Shown piece after piece: positions 18,636-26,586 of a DNA stretch of 64,000 nucleotides. A program made the position numbers and the translations under genes. The DNA is from Saprospiraceae bacterium (GTDB lineage: Bacteria; Bacteroidota; Bacteroidia; Chitinophagales; Saprospiraceae): NCBI GenBank assembly GCA_016719855.1, contig JADJYH010000028.1, forward strand, positions 21,256 to 85,255. The letters run 5' to 3'. The notes below the pieces were generated by a model, which made no database searches, had not been told where the DNA came from, and saw nothing but the letters and a program-made list of their open reading frames with translations. Each line of letters opens with the position of its first letter. The stretch's first letter is position 1.

Positions 18636-20625
18636 AAATCAGTTTAAACAGCGTCCCCAAAAAAACGAGCAGCATGAACACCACCCCATACAGCACATAA
18701 TATTGTATCCTGCCATTTTGGATGAACTCGAAACGGTTCATGCCCTTGAGCAGGGGTTTCGTCAGTTTTTCAATCAGGCTGTTTTCAAAAAAATCGGTGT
18801 AGTGGGAAACATACGCCCGCTCTTTCGGGAAAATTTCTTCTGGTGCAATTTCCTTGTAGTTCTTTTTTTCACCGACGAGAAAGCCGAGCAACTTGCCGAG
18901 GGTTTTCGAAAACGACTTGCCCGTGTACTGCATACGGTTGTTTGGGGCAACATAACCGCAGCCCCACGTAGTGATGATTGCCGAAGGGCGGTTCACCATC
19001 GAGACATTCCTAATGAAAAAGACCGGCAGCAAAAGCACAAGGAACACCAAGGAGTACAGGCCGATATTCACCATTGCGGAGTTCAGGTGAACAAAAGCAG
19101 CCTTGTCGGGTGTGTGCCCCGCCAGGACTTCCAGGTTTGCGACCCAGTTCAAAAAATACTGTGGGAACATCCCAATGGCAAGCATCGCCGCCACGATGAG
19201 GTACTGCGGCAGGCGCATCACGAACGGGGCTTCCGTTGGCTTGTGCGCCAGCGGCTGCCGGGGGTTGCCGAGGAAAATGACACTAAAGCTTTTCGTGAAA
19301 GCCAACAACGAAATGCCTCCGATGACTGCCAAGCCAGCAAGTGATAGCATCATCAGGGTGGAGATGTAAAAATTGGAGGTTTTCATGCCCTCCACAAAGC
19401 CGCTGTACAGCAAAAACTCCGAAACGAAGCCGTTCAGCGGTGGCAACCCGCCGATAGCAAGCGCACCCATGAGGAAGAAAAAGGCCGTTTGGGGCATCTT
19501 GCGAATCAGCCCGCCAAGTTGGTCCATATACCTCGTGTGAGTTTGTTGATAAACCGACCCAACTGAGAAAAACAACAGCGATTTGTAAAGCGAATGGTTG
19601 AGGGTGTGGAGCAGGGCGGCAGTCAGCCCTATCGTGGAAAGGGTGGGGTTGTTCGTGCCCTTGCCGATGAGGAACAGCCCGATGCCTGCGCCGATGATAC
19701 CGATATTTTCAACCGTGCAATACGCCAGCATTTTCTTAAAATCACGGCGTATGGCTGCGTTCAGGATGCCGAACAAGCCCGTCGCTACGGAGAGCACTAG
19801 CAGCGATGCGCCAATGAGCAGCCAGTTGCTTTCCAGCATCAGCGCCACCCGGAGGATGCCATAAATGCCCATTTTGACAATGACGCCCGACATGACGCCC
19901 GACACGTGCGAGGGGGCTGCCGGGTGTGCATGGGGCAGCCACGAGTGCAGCGGGATGAACCCCGCCTTGATGCCGAAGCCGCCGAAAAAAAGCAGGAACA
20001 GCCAGACGTTTTTGTTTTCTTTGAAAAAACTGCTAACTGCTTCAAAGTCAAACGAGCCTTCCACAAAATAGACCCAGATAAAAGCGGTGCTGAGCAAGGC
20101 TACGCCAATGTGCATCTGCACCATATAATTGATGCCCGCCTTGATGGTTTCCTTTTTTTGGTGCTCGAACATGACCAGCAGCAGCGAGGAAAGGGACATC
20201 AGCTCCCAGGCGACGAGGAACGCCAGCCCGTGTTGCAACATGCACACCCAAAGCATGGACGATTGGAACAACAGGAACATGGACCAGTGCAGCGCCAGGT
20301 TTGCCTTTTGCTCCCGGTAGGCCTTCATGTAGCCGATGCCGTACAGCGCCCCGTTGATGCAGGTGAAATTGACGATGAGCACGAACCAGGCAGACAGTGC
20401 ATCCATGCGGACCGGGACATTTCCAAGAAAGGGAGTTCCCTGAAAAACGACATTAAGCGACTGCCCCCTCAACGCATCGAGCGCCGGAATGGAGGTTAGA
20501 ACAGCATTGATTAAAATGAAAATGAAACTAGCCGTGGCTCTGACTCCCGAAGGAAGTAAGGGGATGAAGAACATCCCGCCAATAGTGAAAAATAGGGTCG
20601 CAATAACCAGTTGAACATTATCCAT
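18634..20625 (-). CDS. Ehr/Hyf-like antiporter-type subunit HyfB-like, copy 1
   Basis: A 663-residue multi-spanning protein and the first gene of the Ehr-like operon. It has the same block order as its neighbour: FLVAWELMSLSSLLLVMFEHQ, KAGFIPLHSWLPHAHPAAPSHVSGVMSGVIVKMGIYGILR, MLAYCTVENIGIIGAGIG, LNHSLYKSLLFFSVGSVY, GLPPLNGFVSEFLLY and a C-terminal ITTWGCGYVAPNNRMQYTGKSF. The conserved Glu/Lys/His helices identify a complex-I-type proton-translocating subunit. ATG 20625 (MDNVQLVIATLFF) fits. A 13-nt palindrome lies 20 bases upstream. Confidence 0.9.
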   Translation of the reverse strand: MDNVQLVIATLFFTIGGMFFIPLLPSGVRATASFIFILINAVLTSIPALDALRGQSLNVVFQGTPFLGNVPVRMDALSAWFVLIVNFTCINGALYGIGYMKAYREQKANLALHWSMFLLFQSSMLWVCMLQHGLAFLVAWELMSLSSLLLVMFEHQKKETIKAGINYMVQMHIGVALLSTAFIWVYFVEGSFDFEAVSSFFKENKNVWLFLLFFGGFGIKAGFIPLHSWLPHAHPAAPSHVSGVMSGVIVKMGIYGILRVALMLESNWLLIGASLLVLSVATGLFGILNAAIRRDFKKMLAYCTVENIGIIGAGIGLFLIGKGTNNPTLSTIGLTAALLHTLNHSLYKSLLFFSVGSVYQQTHTRYMDQLGGLIRKMPQTAFFFLMGALAIGGLPPLNGFVSEFLLYSGFVEGMKTSNFYISTLMMLSLAGLAVIGGISLLAFTKSFSVIFLGNPRQPLAHKPTEAPFVMRLPQYLIVAAMLAIGMFPQYFLNWVANLEVLAGHTPDKAAFVHLNSAMVNIGLYSLVFLVLLLPVFFIRNVSMVNRPSAIITTWGCGYVAPNNRMQYTGKSFSKTLGKLLGFLVGEKKNYKEIAPEEIFPKERAYVSHYTDFFENSLIEKLTKPLLKGMNRFEFIQNGRIQYYVLYGVVFMLLVFLGTLFKLI

Positions 20626-20645
20626 GCACTAACAAAATTTTAAAA

Positions 20646-20658
20646 CAGGTATTACCTG
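20646..20658. promoter_or_regulatory. 13-nt palindrome CAGGTATTACCTG upstream of the Ehr-like operon
   Basis: CAGGTA-T-TACCTG is a perfect inverted repeat about an odd central base, ending 20 bases before the ATG at 20625. Its position suits an operator in the leader, but no regulator gene is nearby and a 13-nt palindrome alone is weak evidence. Confidence 0.3.
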
Positions 20659-20809
20659 CTAAACCTTTGTAGGCCGGTATCGGATAGTCTGTTCAACAAA
20701 AAACGGGCTTGTCTGTACCGGTCGAACGAGGCGTAAAACTAGTAAAAAAATCCAAAAACGCAAGCATGGGAGTGGAACACGGATGGAATCTGGTTATCTC
20801 GGTTGATAG

Positions 20810-21343
20810 CTATTTCTCCAACACCCACAGGTTCACCTCCTGCTCAAAATTTATCCAACCAGGCGTCGTCACATAGCTTTTCACGAAGCTAAAACCAAGT
20901 TTTTCCAGCGTCCTGTTGGGTGCGGGGTTGAGCGAATAGGGTTCGCAGAACAGCCGTTTGAGTTGCAGGTTCTTAAAGAAAAACGGCATCGTCATTTTCA
21001 CAAAAGCAAGCCCGTGGCCGCCCTTCCGATGTTCTGGCTGCCAGATATGCAGGTGCATGTACGCCTCCTCCCCAAACACAATCTTGTTGACGTTTGAATG
21101 GCCAATCGCTTGTCCATCGAGTTCCCAGATGATGGCGTAAGCTTGTTTTTCGTGGTAATCCTGCGCAAGCTGCGCAGAAAGCATCGAGTGCCACTGCTCT
21201 CGGCTTGGCAATTTGGAGAGGTCAACGCCCATGCCAATCATGTATGCTGCATCGGAGTCGAGCCAGTAGCTGGCGATGGCGTCAATATCGCCGCTTTGAA
21301 GTTCACGAACAGTTCGCTTTTCGTGGGGTTTTTCCAAAAAATT
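20810..21343 (-). CDS. GNAT-type N-acetyltransferase, 5' end lost in bad sequence
   Basis: The readable part (about 177 residues) follows the GNAT acyl-CoA fold: VRELQSGDIDAIASYWLD at the start, QAIGHSNVNKIVFGEEAYMHLHIWQPEHRKGGHGLAFVKM as the acetyl-CoA-binding beta4/alpha3 segment, and LNPAPNRTLEKLGFSFVKSY near the end. Upstream of NFLEKPHEKRT (21343) the frame enters a homopolymer-rich block that is not credible coding sequence, so the true start is not visible. It resembles RimJ/L-type acetyltransferases; the substrate cannot be assigned. Confidence 0.8.
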   Translation of the reverse strand, partial: NFLEKPHEKRTVRELQSGDIDAIASYWLDSDAAYMIGMGVDLSKLPSREQWHSMLSAQLAQDYHEKQAYAIIWELDGQAIGHSNVNKIVFGEEAYMHLHIWQPEHRKGGHGLAFVKMTMPFFFKNLQLKRLFCEPYSLNPAPNRTLEKLGFSFVKSYVTTPGWINFEQEVNLWVLEK

Positions 21344-21662
21344 TTGAAAGCAACCCAAAAATGGCCCGCCGGCGGGGGCAAAGAACAACCCCCCAAACCC
21401 CCCACCAAAAAAAGCCCACCCCACCCCAAAAAAAAACCCCCGCGCCCCCGGACCCCCCCCCCCCCCCGGCCGGGGGACCCGGCCGGCCCCCCCCCCCAAA
21501 ATTGTATGCCCCACCGGGGGGGGGGAAAAAAAAACCAAACGCCAAGGGAAAACCCCCCAAAGGAACGGGGAGGCCGGGCCCCAAAAAAAAAAAAAAAAAA
21601 AACCACCCCCAGGCCCGACCCCGAATCAAAGGACGGGGCGCGCCGCTTTTCCCTTTCCCTAA
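21344..21662. other. Low-complexity homopolymer block, probably unreliable sequence
   Basis: This stretch is dominated by runs of C, A and G, including about fifteen C, nine or ten G and about twenty A in a row, unlike anything else in the window. It replaces the 5' end of the GNAT gene and the 3' end of the methyltransferase gene, which converge on it in the same orientation. The pattern looks like over-called, low-quality read tails joined in assembly. I see no gene in it. Confidence 0.8.
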
Positions 21663-22493
21663 TGCGAACAAATCCCAAAACCCTATCCGCCACGGCTTCC
21701 AGAGCCAGGGCACCAGCCGGAAGTGCTCCTTCACTTGGTTTTCCTTACGGAAAAACACCACGCCAAAAAAGAACAAATCAATGGTCAGCGTCACTTTCGG
21801 GTGCTGTTTGATGGACTCCCAAGCCTGCTCCATGCCAGATGACCAATGGATGTCGTCGAAGATGAACACGCTCTGCTCGTGGGAATATGCGAGGCACTGC
21901 TCGAAGTAGCGCAGCGTCGGCTCCTGGCGGTGGTTTCCATCCACGAAAACATAGTCGAGACGGCCTAGCGCTGCAAGCGCCTTCGGCAATTTTTCGTCAA
22001 ACTGCCCCACTATGATTTCCACGTTTTTTACCTCTAAAAGATCCAGGTTTTTGCGGGCGTACATGGCCACGTTCGGGCAGCCTTCGATGGTAAGAAAACG
22101 GGCTTTGAGCGAGGCAGCAGCTTGGTAGGCCGTGCTGATGGCGAGCGAAGTTCCCAGTTCGAGCATGGTGGTGGGCCTGTACTTTGCCACTATTTTGAAC
22201 AAAAACTGGCAACCCATTGGGCTGTTGGCGGAGTAACGGACAAGGCTGCCGAGGCTGCGCTCCCTGCCGGGCGTCACCTGTGAGCCGGCACCAAAATCGG
22301 TGATGCTGATTTTGGTTTTGTCGCTCCGCAAAAAGTGGCGCAAATCCTCCACCTCAGAGAAGGCGTAGTACCAGCGGTCGTCCTCCAGCACGGCCTCCGT
22401 GAAGTCGAAGACGAAAGGCGAGTGGACGTTGAACCTCGTTTTTGCCAGCAGGTAAAATTTCAGGAACCGAAAGAAAAGTTGAAGTCGTTGCAA
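21663..22493 (-). CDS. Class I SAM-dependent methyltransferase, 3' end lost in bad sequence
   Basis: About 275 readable residues. AKTRFNVHSPFVFDFTEAVLEDDRWYYAF near the start is typical of a Bacteroidota O-methyltransferase-like family. The SAM site appears as TMLELGTSLAISTAYQAAA, followed by FLTIEGCPNVAMYARKNL and LDYVFVDGNHRQEPTLRYFEQCL, with FIFDDIHWS in the metal/substrate region. No ATG precedes these motifs closely; TTG at 22493 (LQRLQLFFRFLKFYL) is the best start, since earlier in-frame residues read through intergenic hairpins. After WKPWRIGFWD the frame enters the homopolymer block, so the C-terminus is not trustworthy. Confidence 0.8.
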
Positions 22494-22540
22494 ATTCTGC
22501 CTTTTTGAGTACGGCGGCAAAATAGCGCAAATGTTTGAAT

Positions 22541-22600
22541 TTGGAGGTTTAGAAAGTTGAGAGGGTTTAGGCGACTCACAGACTAAACCTCCTAAACTCG
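22541..22600. repeat. Octad-like hairpin based on GGTTTAG
   Basis: GGAGGTTTAG and GAGGGTTTAGG on the left are answered by CTAAACCTCCTAAACTC on the right with an intervening GCGACTCACA. It sits in the non-coding space upstream of the methyltransferase and is a weaker member of the word-repeat class. Confidence 0.6.
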
Positions 22601-22627
22601 TTGAACCTATTAAGCCCAAAAAAGAAA

Positions 22628-22683
22628 TACCGGACATTGGGCGGCCTTGAAGCAAAGCCTTTTTCCGCCCAATTGTCCGGTAT
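22628..22683. terminator. Long hairpin downstream of the FN3 gene
   Basis: ATACCGGAC-ATTGGGCGG (22628-22645) pairs with CCGCCCAAT-TGTCCGGTAT (22665-22683) with one bulged base and a 19-nt loop ending in five T. It lies 70 bases downstream of the stop at 22753 on the minus strand and probably ends that transcript. Confidence 0.6.
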
Positions 22684-22752
22684 CCTAGCATTAAAATATT
22701 CCCTATCCTAAAATTATTTGCCCTAAATCTTTGGTCCTATCTTTCAACCAGT

Positions 22753-23445
22753 TCAAGGTGCCGTGCTGAAAATCTTGATGGGCGACCATGCACTTGTTTG
22801 CGTGCCACAAAGGCTGCGAACCTTCCACTTGTAGGCTTTGCCGGGCAACAAATTGGGAACTGTATAGCTGGTCGTACCACTGGGCAGGTTCACCGTTAGG
22901 TTCAGTGGGGTTGGGTTGTCTGATGCGTTTTCGATGTTGATTCGGTAGCCGGAGACGCCACCAACGACATTCCAATTGAGCTTGGCCGAGGCAGCAGTGA
23001 TGTTCGATGTAAATGCGCCGCCTGGTGTGCTGCAAGCGCTGCCACCAGTGCCGCCGCCGCTCCCAGAACTGGCATTGAAAGTGTACCAGCCCGACCAGTT
23101 CGATTTGCTGCCGCCACATTTTGCCCGCACTTTGAACTTGTAGTTCAGGGTGGGCAGCAACCCATTAACGGTGAATGAAGTACCCGAAACAGCCGTAACC
23201 ACCTTGAAAAAGTTGGCATTCCCTGAGGCGTTTTCCACTTCAATGTTGTATGCCCCCGCCCCAGCCACTGCGCCCCAGGAAAGGAGCGCAGTGGAACCGG
23301 TTGAATTGTTGACCGAAAGCCCGGTCGGAACTGAACAAGCAACACAGGCTTCGTCGGGCTGCGACGATTGGCTGGAAGTTGGGCTGGTGAAAATTTGGCC
23401 GAATCCCGTCAGCCAGAAGATGGATGCAAAAAGAATAGTTTTCAT
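22753..23445 (-). CDS. Secreted protein with two fibronectin type III domains
   Basis: A 230-residue protein with a signal peptide (MKTILFASIFWLTGFGQIF), then two fibronectin III repeats separated by a Gly/Ser linker. Repeat 1 (about 38-125): CSVPTGLSVNNSTGSTALLSWGAVAGAGAYNIEVENA...LNYKFKVRAKCGGSKSNWSGWYTF. Repeat 2 (about 136-230): CSTPGGAFTSNITAASAKLNWNVVGGVSGYRINIENA...KAYKWKVRSLCGTQTSAWSPIKIF. Each repeat has a matching Cys pair that could form disulfides. There is no sorting domain, so it may be periplasmic or a truncated surface protein. A good -7 box lies 65 bases upstream. Confidence 0.8.
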   Translation of the reverse strand: MKTILFASIFWLTGFGQIFTSPTSSQSSQPDEACVACSVPTGLSVNNSTGSTALLSWGAVAGAGAYNIEVENASGNANFFKVVTAVSGTSFTVNGLLPTLNYKFKVRAKCGGSKSNWSGWYTFNASSGSGGGTGGSACSTPGGAFTSNITAASAKLNWNVVGGVSGYRINIENASDNPTPLNLTVNLPSGTTSYTVPNLLPGKAYKWKVRSLCGTQTSAWSPIKIFSTAP

Positions 23446-23509
23446 AACTTTAAATTGATTTGTGATAAAAAATGGATTGAATGAATCGGTTTCATTTCCG
23501 ATGACAAGA

Positions 23510-23517
23510 CAAAAGTA
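23510..23517 (-). promoter_or_regulatory. Candidate Bacteroidota -7 box TACTTTTG
   Basis: On the minus strand TACTTTTG matches TAnnTTTG and precedes the start at 23445 by about 65 bases. A T-rich stretch about 20 bases further upstream could supply the -33 element. Confidence 0.45.
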
Positions 23518-23678
23518 GGCGGGCAGGTATCTCCATAAAAATTAATGGAAGCGAACAAGTAGTTTTGGTAGCCGAATGGGTAGTTTGCTTATACCGAACG
23601 TTAACGCCGTTTTAACCACGCATTTGCCCCTTCGGAAAATAACGGGATATTGGCCGCCGTTTTAGCCGGTATTTATGC

Positions 23679-23749
23679 TTGTGGTCGCCCAATTTATTGG
23701 GCAGACCGAAACAAAATGATGGTCTGCCCAATAAATTGGGCGACCACAA
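23679..23749. repeat. 29-bp perfect inverted repeat (GTGGTCGCC family), copy 1
   Basis: The arms 23679-23707 and 23721-23749 are exact reverse complements around a 13-nt loop. Each arm contains an inner near-palindrome CCCAATTTATTGGG. A second copy lies at 24865-24923 and a co-varying relative at 48558-48630. It ends 17 bases before the start at 23766. Confidence 0.9.
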
Positions 23750-23765
23750 AATCAATCAGGACACC

Positions 23766-24311
23766 ATGAAAAATCTGCTTTTGCCCATTCTCTTCGTTTT
23801 CGCCACTACCCTACTCACTGCGCAATCCTATATCACCGCTGGTGGTATCCGATTGGGTACCGACTGGGGACTGACCTTTAAGCAGCGGGTGCTCAAACAC
23901 ACCACAGTAGAGGGCATCATGCAGCAGAGTTTTCAGCGGGAGGAATTCATGGTGACGGGCCTCGTAGCGCAACACTACCCTGTGCTGCTGAACGGGCTGA
24001 ACTTCTACTTTGGCGGTGGCGTACACAAAGGCTGGAACAACCAACCTTCTACTTTTGAAAACCCCAATGGATTCAAAAACCCATTCGGAGTGACCGCCAT
24101 CGGTGGCCTGGAGCTGACGCTTGGCCGACTCAACCTCTCCTACGACTACAAACCCGCAATGAACCTGGCAGGTGGCGAGCGCACTTTTTATATGCAGACC
24201 GGCCTGTCAGCCCGCTACGTTTTTTACAGCAACCGTGATTTGAAAAAAAAGCAAAGGGAAAGGAAAAAGGAGGAACGAAGGAAGAAATTGCGGTTTTGGG
24301 GAAAAGATTAA
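23766..24311 (+). CDS. Small outer-membrane beta-barrel-like protein with basic tail
   Basis: About 181 residues with a signal peptide cleaved near LLTAQS. Alternating segments (SYITAGGIRLGTDWGLTFKQRVL, HTTVEGIMQQSFQREEFMVTGLVAQHY, LNFYFGGGVHKGW, TAIGGLELTLGRLNLSYDYKPAMN, RTFYMQTGLSARYVFYS) look like the amphipathic strands of a small outer-membrane barrel. A highly basic tail, DLKKKQRERKKEERRKK, follows; such a tail is odd for an outer-membrane barrel, whose C-terminus usually ends in a strand. Function unknown. The start at 23766 is chosen because the signal peptide begins there; earlier codons come from the 29-bp inverted repeat. Confidence 0.75.
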   Translation: MKNLLLPILFVFATTLLTAQSYITAGGIRLGTDWGLTFKQRVLKHTTVEGIMQQSFQREEFMVTGLVAQHYPVLLNGLNFYFGGGVHKGWNNQPSTFENPNGFKNPFGVTAIGGLELTLGRLNLSYDYKPAMNLAGGERTFYMQTGLSARYVFYSNRDLKKKQRERKKEERRKKLRFWGKD

Positions 24312-24312
24312 T

Positions 24313-24370
24313 GAAGGTATGAGGTATGAGGACTGCTTGGCATACCTCATACCTCAATACTTCATACCTC
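24313..24370. repeat. Heptad hairpin (word GGTATGA)
   Basis: GGTATGAGGTATGAGG on the left is answered by CATACCTCATACCTCAATACTTCATACCTC (as 7-mers) on the right. It separates two convergent genes and overlaps the last bases of the lipoprotein gene. Confidence 0.85.
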
Positions 24371-24833
24371 AAAAAACCTCCTTGCCTGCTTTATCGAAGG
24401 TCATAATCGTCTTGTAACCGAAGTCATTATTTTCGCTTTCCTCACCAATGAAGCCCTTCTTCACCACATATTTTCCACCTTCTTCGATGATATAAAGGTA
24501 GTCGCCCGCACCGGCCCACCAGCCACCCACGGCTGCAATGGCGTTGGCGGGTACTTGGTTTTGCTCGTAGGTGTCCTTGCCCAGTATTTCGCAGTTCAGG
24601 ATGTCAGCCACTTTTACCTTGCTGTTGCCCATTTGGAGGAACACCTCGTGGCGGGGTGCATCGGCGTCCGTGTTTGGATCCGTCGCAGACTGGCAGATGA
24701 ACTTGATGGTAGCCGGGTCAACGGCTGCTGCTGTTGTTTCGGTGGTCACACCCTCCTTGTTTTCGGAGGTCTCGCTTTTGCACCCAATCAGTAAAGCGGC
24801 GAGCAAACAGTTGATGAACAAGAATTTTTTCAT
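24369..24833 (-). CDS. Small lipoprotein of unknown function
   Basis: About 154 residues. MKKFLFINCLLAALLIGCKSETSENK is a lipoprotein signal with lipobox LIGC, so the mature protein should be membrane-anchored in the envelope. An acidic/threonine-rich spacer is followed by a compact domain (IKFICQSATDPNTDADAPRHEVFLQMGNSKVKVADILNCEILGKDTY...WWAGAGDYLYIIEEGGKYVVKKGFI) that I cannot assign. The start at 24833 is preferred because the preceding in-frame codons are encoded by the 29-bp inverted repeat. It is followed by a heptad hairpin overlapping its stop. Confidence 0.75.
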   Translation of the reverse strand: MKKFLFINCLLAALLIGCKSETSENKEGVTTETTAAAVDPATIKFICQSATDPNTDADAPRHEVFLQMGNSKVKVADILNCEILGKDTYEQNQVPANAIAAVGGWWAGAGDYLYIIEEGGKYVVKKGFIGEESENNDFGYKTIMTFDKAGKEVF

Positions 24834-24864
24834 GATTTTCTTTTGGTTGTAAAAATTGCCCTTG

Positions 24865-24923
24865 GTGGTCGCCCAATTTATTGGGCAGACCGATTGGGAC
24901 TGCCCAATAAATTGGGCGACCAC
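24865..24923. repeat. Perfect inverted repeat (GTGGTCGCC family), copy 2
   Basis: The arms 24865-24887 and 24901-24923 match exactly, and pairing extends outward with one bulge (CTTG/CAAG). The arm sequence is identical to the core of the copy at 23679-23749, 1.1 kb away; only the loop differs. It lies between the lipoprotein start and the SBP-OmpA stop. Confidence 0.9.
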
Positions 24924-24929
24924 AAGATA

Positions 24930-26492
24930 TTACTCCCTCACCAACTCAAAGTCCGTCCGGCGGTTCTTCGCCTTTCCAGCATCGTCGGTGTTGGGCGCTA
25001 TCGGGTTGTCTGGGCCATTGCCGATGACGATGAAACGGTTCCTGGGCATCCCATGCTCCTTGACGAGGTAGTCTCGCACGGCATCGGCCCGTTTTTGCGA
25101 GAGGGCAACGTTGGTAGCCTTCGACCCTACATCGTCCGTGTTGCCTTCGATGCGGATGCGGGCGTTGGCAAATGCCCTTGCTATCTCCACAAACTCCTTG
25201 TCAATGATGTACTTGGCGTTTTCGTCCAATTGGTACTCCCCAGAACGGAAGTTGATGCTCACCCGCTTGGTGGCGATGGTCTCCTTTTCCGCACCCTGTT
25301 TTTTCGTCAAGTCGGTGAACGTTTTCTGCCCTTCGGCATCGTGCTCAGGGCCAGTCAGGTTGGTAGCACGCACGGCAGTTGAGTTGGAAATCTCCCGCCA
25401 GCTTGGTGTGCGGCCCTTGATATAACCGAGGTCGGCATACACTTGCGACATGCGGCCGTAGAGGCGGTCGCCGGTCACACCTTTGTATTCGGGATTTTGA
25501 CCATAAAAATTCAGGTTGTCACCGTGGGTGCAGAGGCGCACGTTATCAATGGCCTTCATCGCCCATTCTTCATTGATGCCCTCAAAGTTTTCGGACAAAA
25601 TCTTGGCAGCCCGGCGTTTGGCGGCAGGGTCGCTGTTGATTTCGGCAGCGCCCTTCATCCAGCCTTCGTAGAGCTGCTGGAGGCGCTTCGGGTTCTTGTC
25701 AATCCACTCCTTTTTGGCGATGAACACGTCGGCGATGATGTTGGAAGCGGATTTGGAGCTTTCCAGCACCCTCGAACCTGCCACGGCAGATAGGCAAGCC
25801 TCATCGTCTGGACTCCAGACCACGGCGGCGTCCACCTGCTGCGCCTTGAACGCCTCGGCGGCATCAATGGCGCTGGCTTGTTTGATGAGCTGGACGTCTT
25901 TTTCGGTCATACCGCCCGCTTCGAGTAGCCAGAGGAGGAAGGAGTGCGATGGGGTAAGCTCCGCCACGGCGATTTTCTTGCCCTTCAAATCGGCCACTGA
26001 TCCAATGCCCCTGCGCACCACGATGGCATCGCCGCCCCGTGACCAGTCGGCCTGCAACACCACTTGCGGCTGGATGTCGGCCATCTCGCCGGCCTCGGTC
26101 GGGAAGGCGTCAATCGTTGCCCAGAGCAGGTCAATGTCTCCGCGCTTGAACGCGTCACGGCTGGCCACAAAGTCGTCAAGCACTTTGAAGTCCACCTGAA
26201 AGCCATAATCCTTGTAAAAACGGGAGTTGGTATTGGCCTTGAACCCTTCGTTGAAATACTGCCCCCCGGCGTAACCGCCCCAAGTCACGACACCGATTTT
26301 GATGGCATCGGAAGGCGCTTCCCCGCTTTCGGAGTCGCTGTTGGAGGTGTTGGTATTTTCAGCATCGGCCTTGTTTTTCAGGCCGTTGCCGAAGTCGGTG
26401 TTGTTCAAAAGCCAACGCCCACCGAGCACTACGACGGCAACGATGAGCAGGGTAATCAGCAGTTTTGAAAACGGAGTGAGTCTATTTCCCAT
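24930..26492 (-). CDS. ABC-type substrate-binding protein fused to an OmpA-like peptidoglycan-binding domain
   Basis: About 520 residues. An N-terminal membrane segment (LLITLLIVAVVVLGGRWLL) anchors it. Residues about 55-370 form an NMT1/SsuA-type periplasmic binding protein: IKIGVVTWGGYAGGQYFNEGF, DIDLLWATIDAFPTEAG, LKGKKIAVAELTPSHSFLLWLLEAGG, VDAAVVWSPDDEACLSAV. The C-terminal ~110 residues are an OmpA domain with SINFRSGEYQLDENAKYIIDKEF, RIRIEGNTDDVGSKATNVALSQKRADAVRDYL and NRRTDFELV. The fusion implies a binding protein fixed to both membrane and cell wall. It lies downstream of the coiled-coil membrane gene on the same strand; the taurine-type ATPase and permease at 59-61 kb are plausible partners. 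Start ATG 26492. Confidence 0.88.
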   Translation of the reverse strand: MGNRLTPFSKLLITLLIVAVVVLGGRWLLNNTDFGNGLKNKADAENTNTSNSDSESGEAPSDAIKIGVVTWGGYAGGQYFNEGFKANTNSRFYKDYGFQVDFKVLDDFVASRDAFKRGDIDLLWATIDAFPTEAGEMADIQPQVVLQADWSRGGDAIVVRRGIGSVADLKGKKIAVAELTPSHSFLLWLLEAGGMTEKDVQLIKQASAIDAAEAFKAQQVDAAVVWSPDDEACLSAVAGSRVLESSKSASNIIADVFIAKKEWIDKNPKRLQQLYEGWMKGAAEINSDPAAKRRAAKILSENFEGINEEWAMKAIDNVRLCTHGDNLNFYGQNPEYKGVTGDRLYGRMSQVYADLGYIKGRTPSWREISNSTAVRATNLTGPEHDAEGQKTFTDLTKKQGAEKETIATKRVSINFRSGEYQLDENAKYIIDKEFVEIARAFANARIRIEGNTDDVGSKATNVALSQKRADAVRDYLVKEHGMPRNRFIVIGNGPDNPIAPNTDDAGKAKNRRTDFELVRE

Positions 26493-26506
26493 GATATTTG
26501 GTGAAT

Positions 26507-26579
26507 TGAGAATTGAAAATTGAAAATTGAAAATGCTGCGTCCTGCCATTCTCAATTTTCAATTCTCAATTCTCCATTA
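26507..26579. repeat. Heptad hairpin (word GAATTGA/AAATTGA)
   Basis: Five or six 7-mers of GAATTGA/AAATTGA form the left arm, ATGCTGCGTCCTGCC the loop, and ATTCTCA/ATTTTCA 7-mers the right arm. It fills the junction between the coiled-coil gene stop (26587) and the SBP-OmpA start (26492). Confidence 0.9.
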
Positions 26580-26586
26580 GAAAAGG

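Noticed and set aside
11056..20625. Functional NiFe hydrogenase or respiratory complex I
   Set aside because: The large subunit lacks both CxxC metal motifs, and the NADH-input module genes (NuoEFG) are absent.
21098..21909. Proline/lysine-rich open frames across the homopolymer block
   Set aside because: They are translations of C and A runs in unreliable sequence and overlap two real genes.
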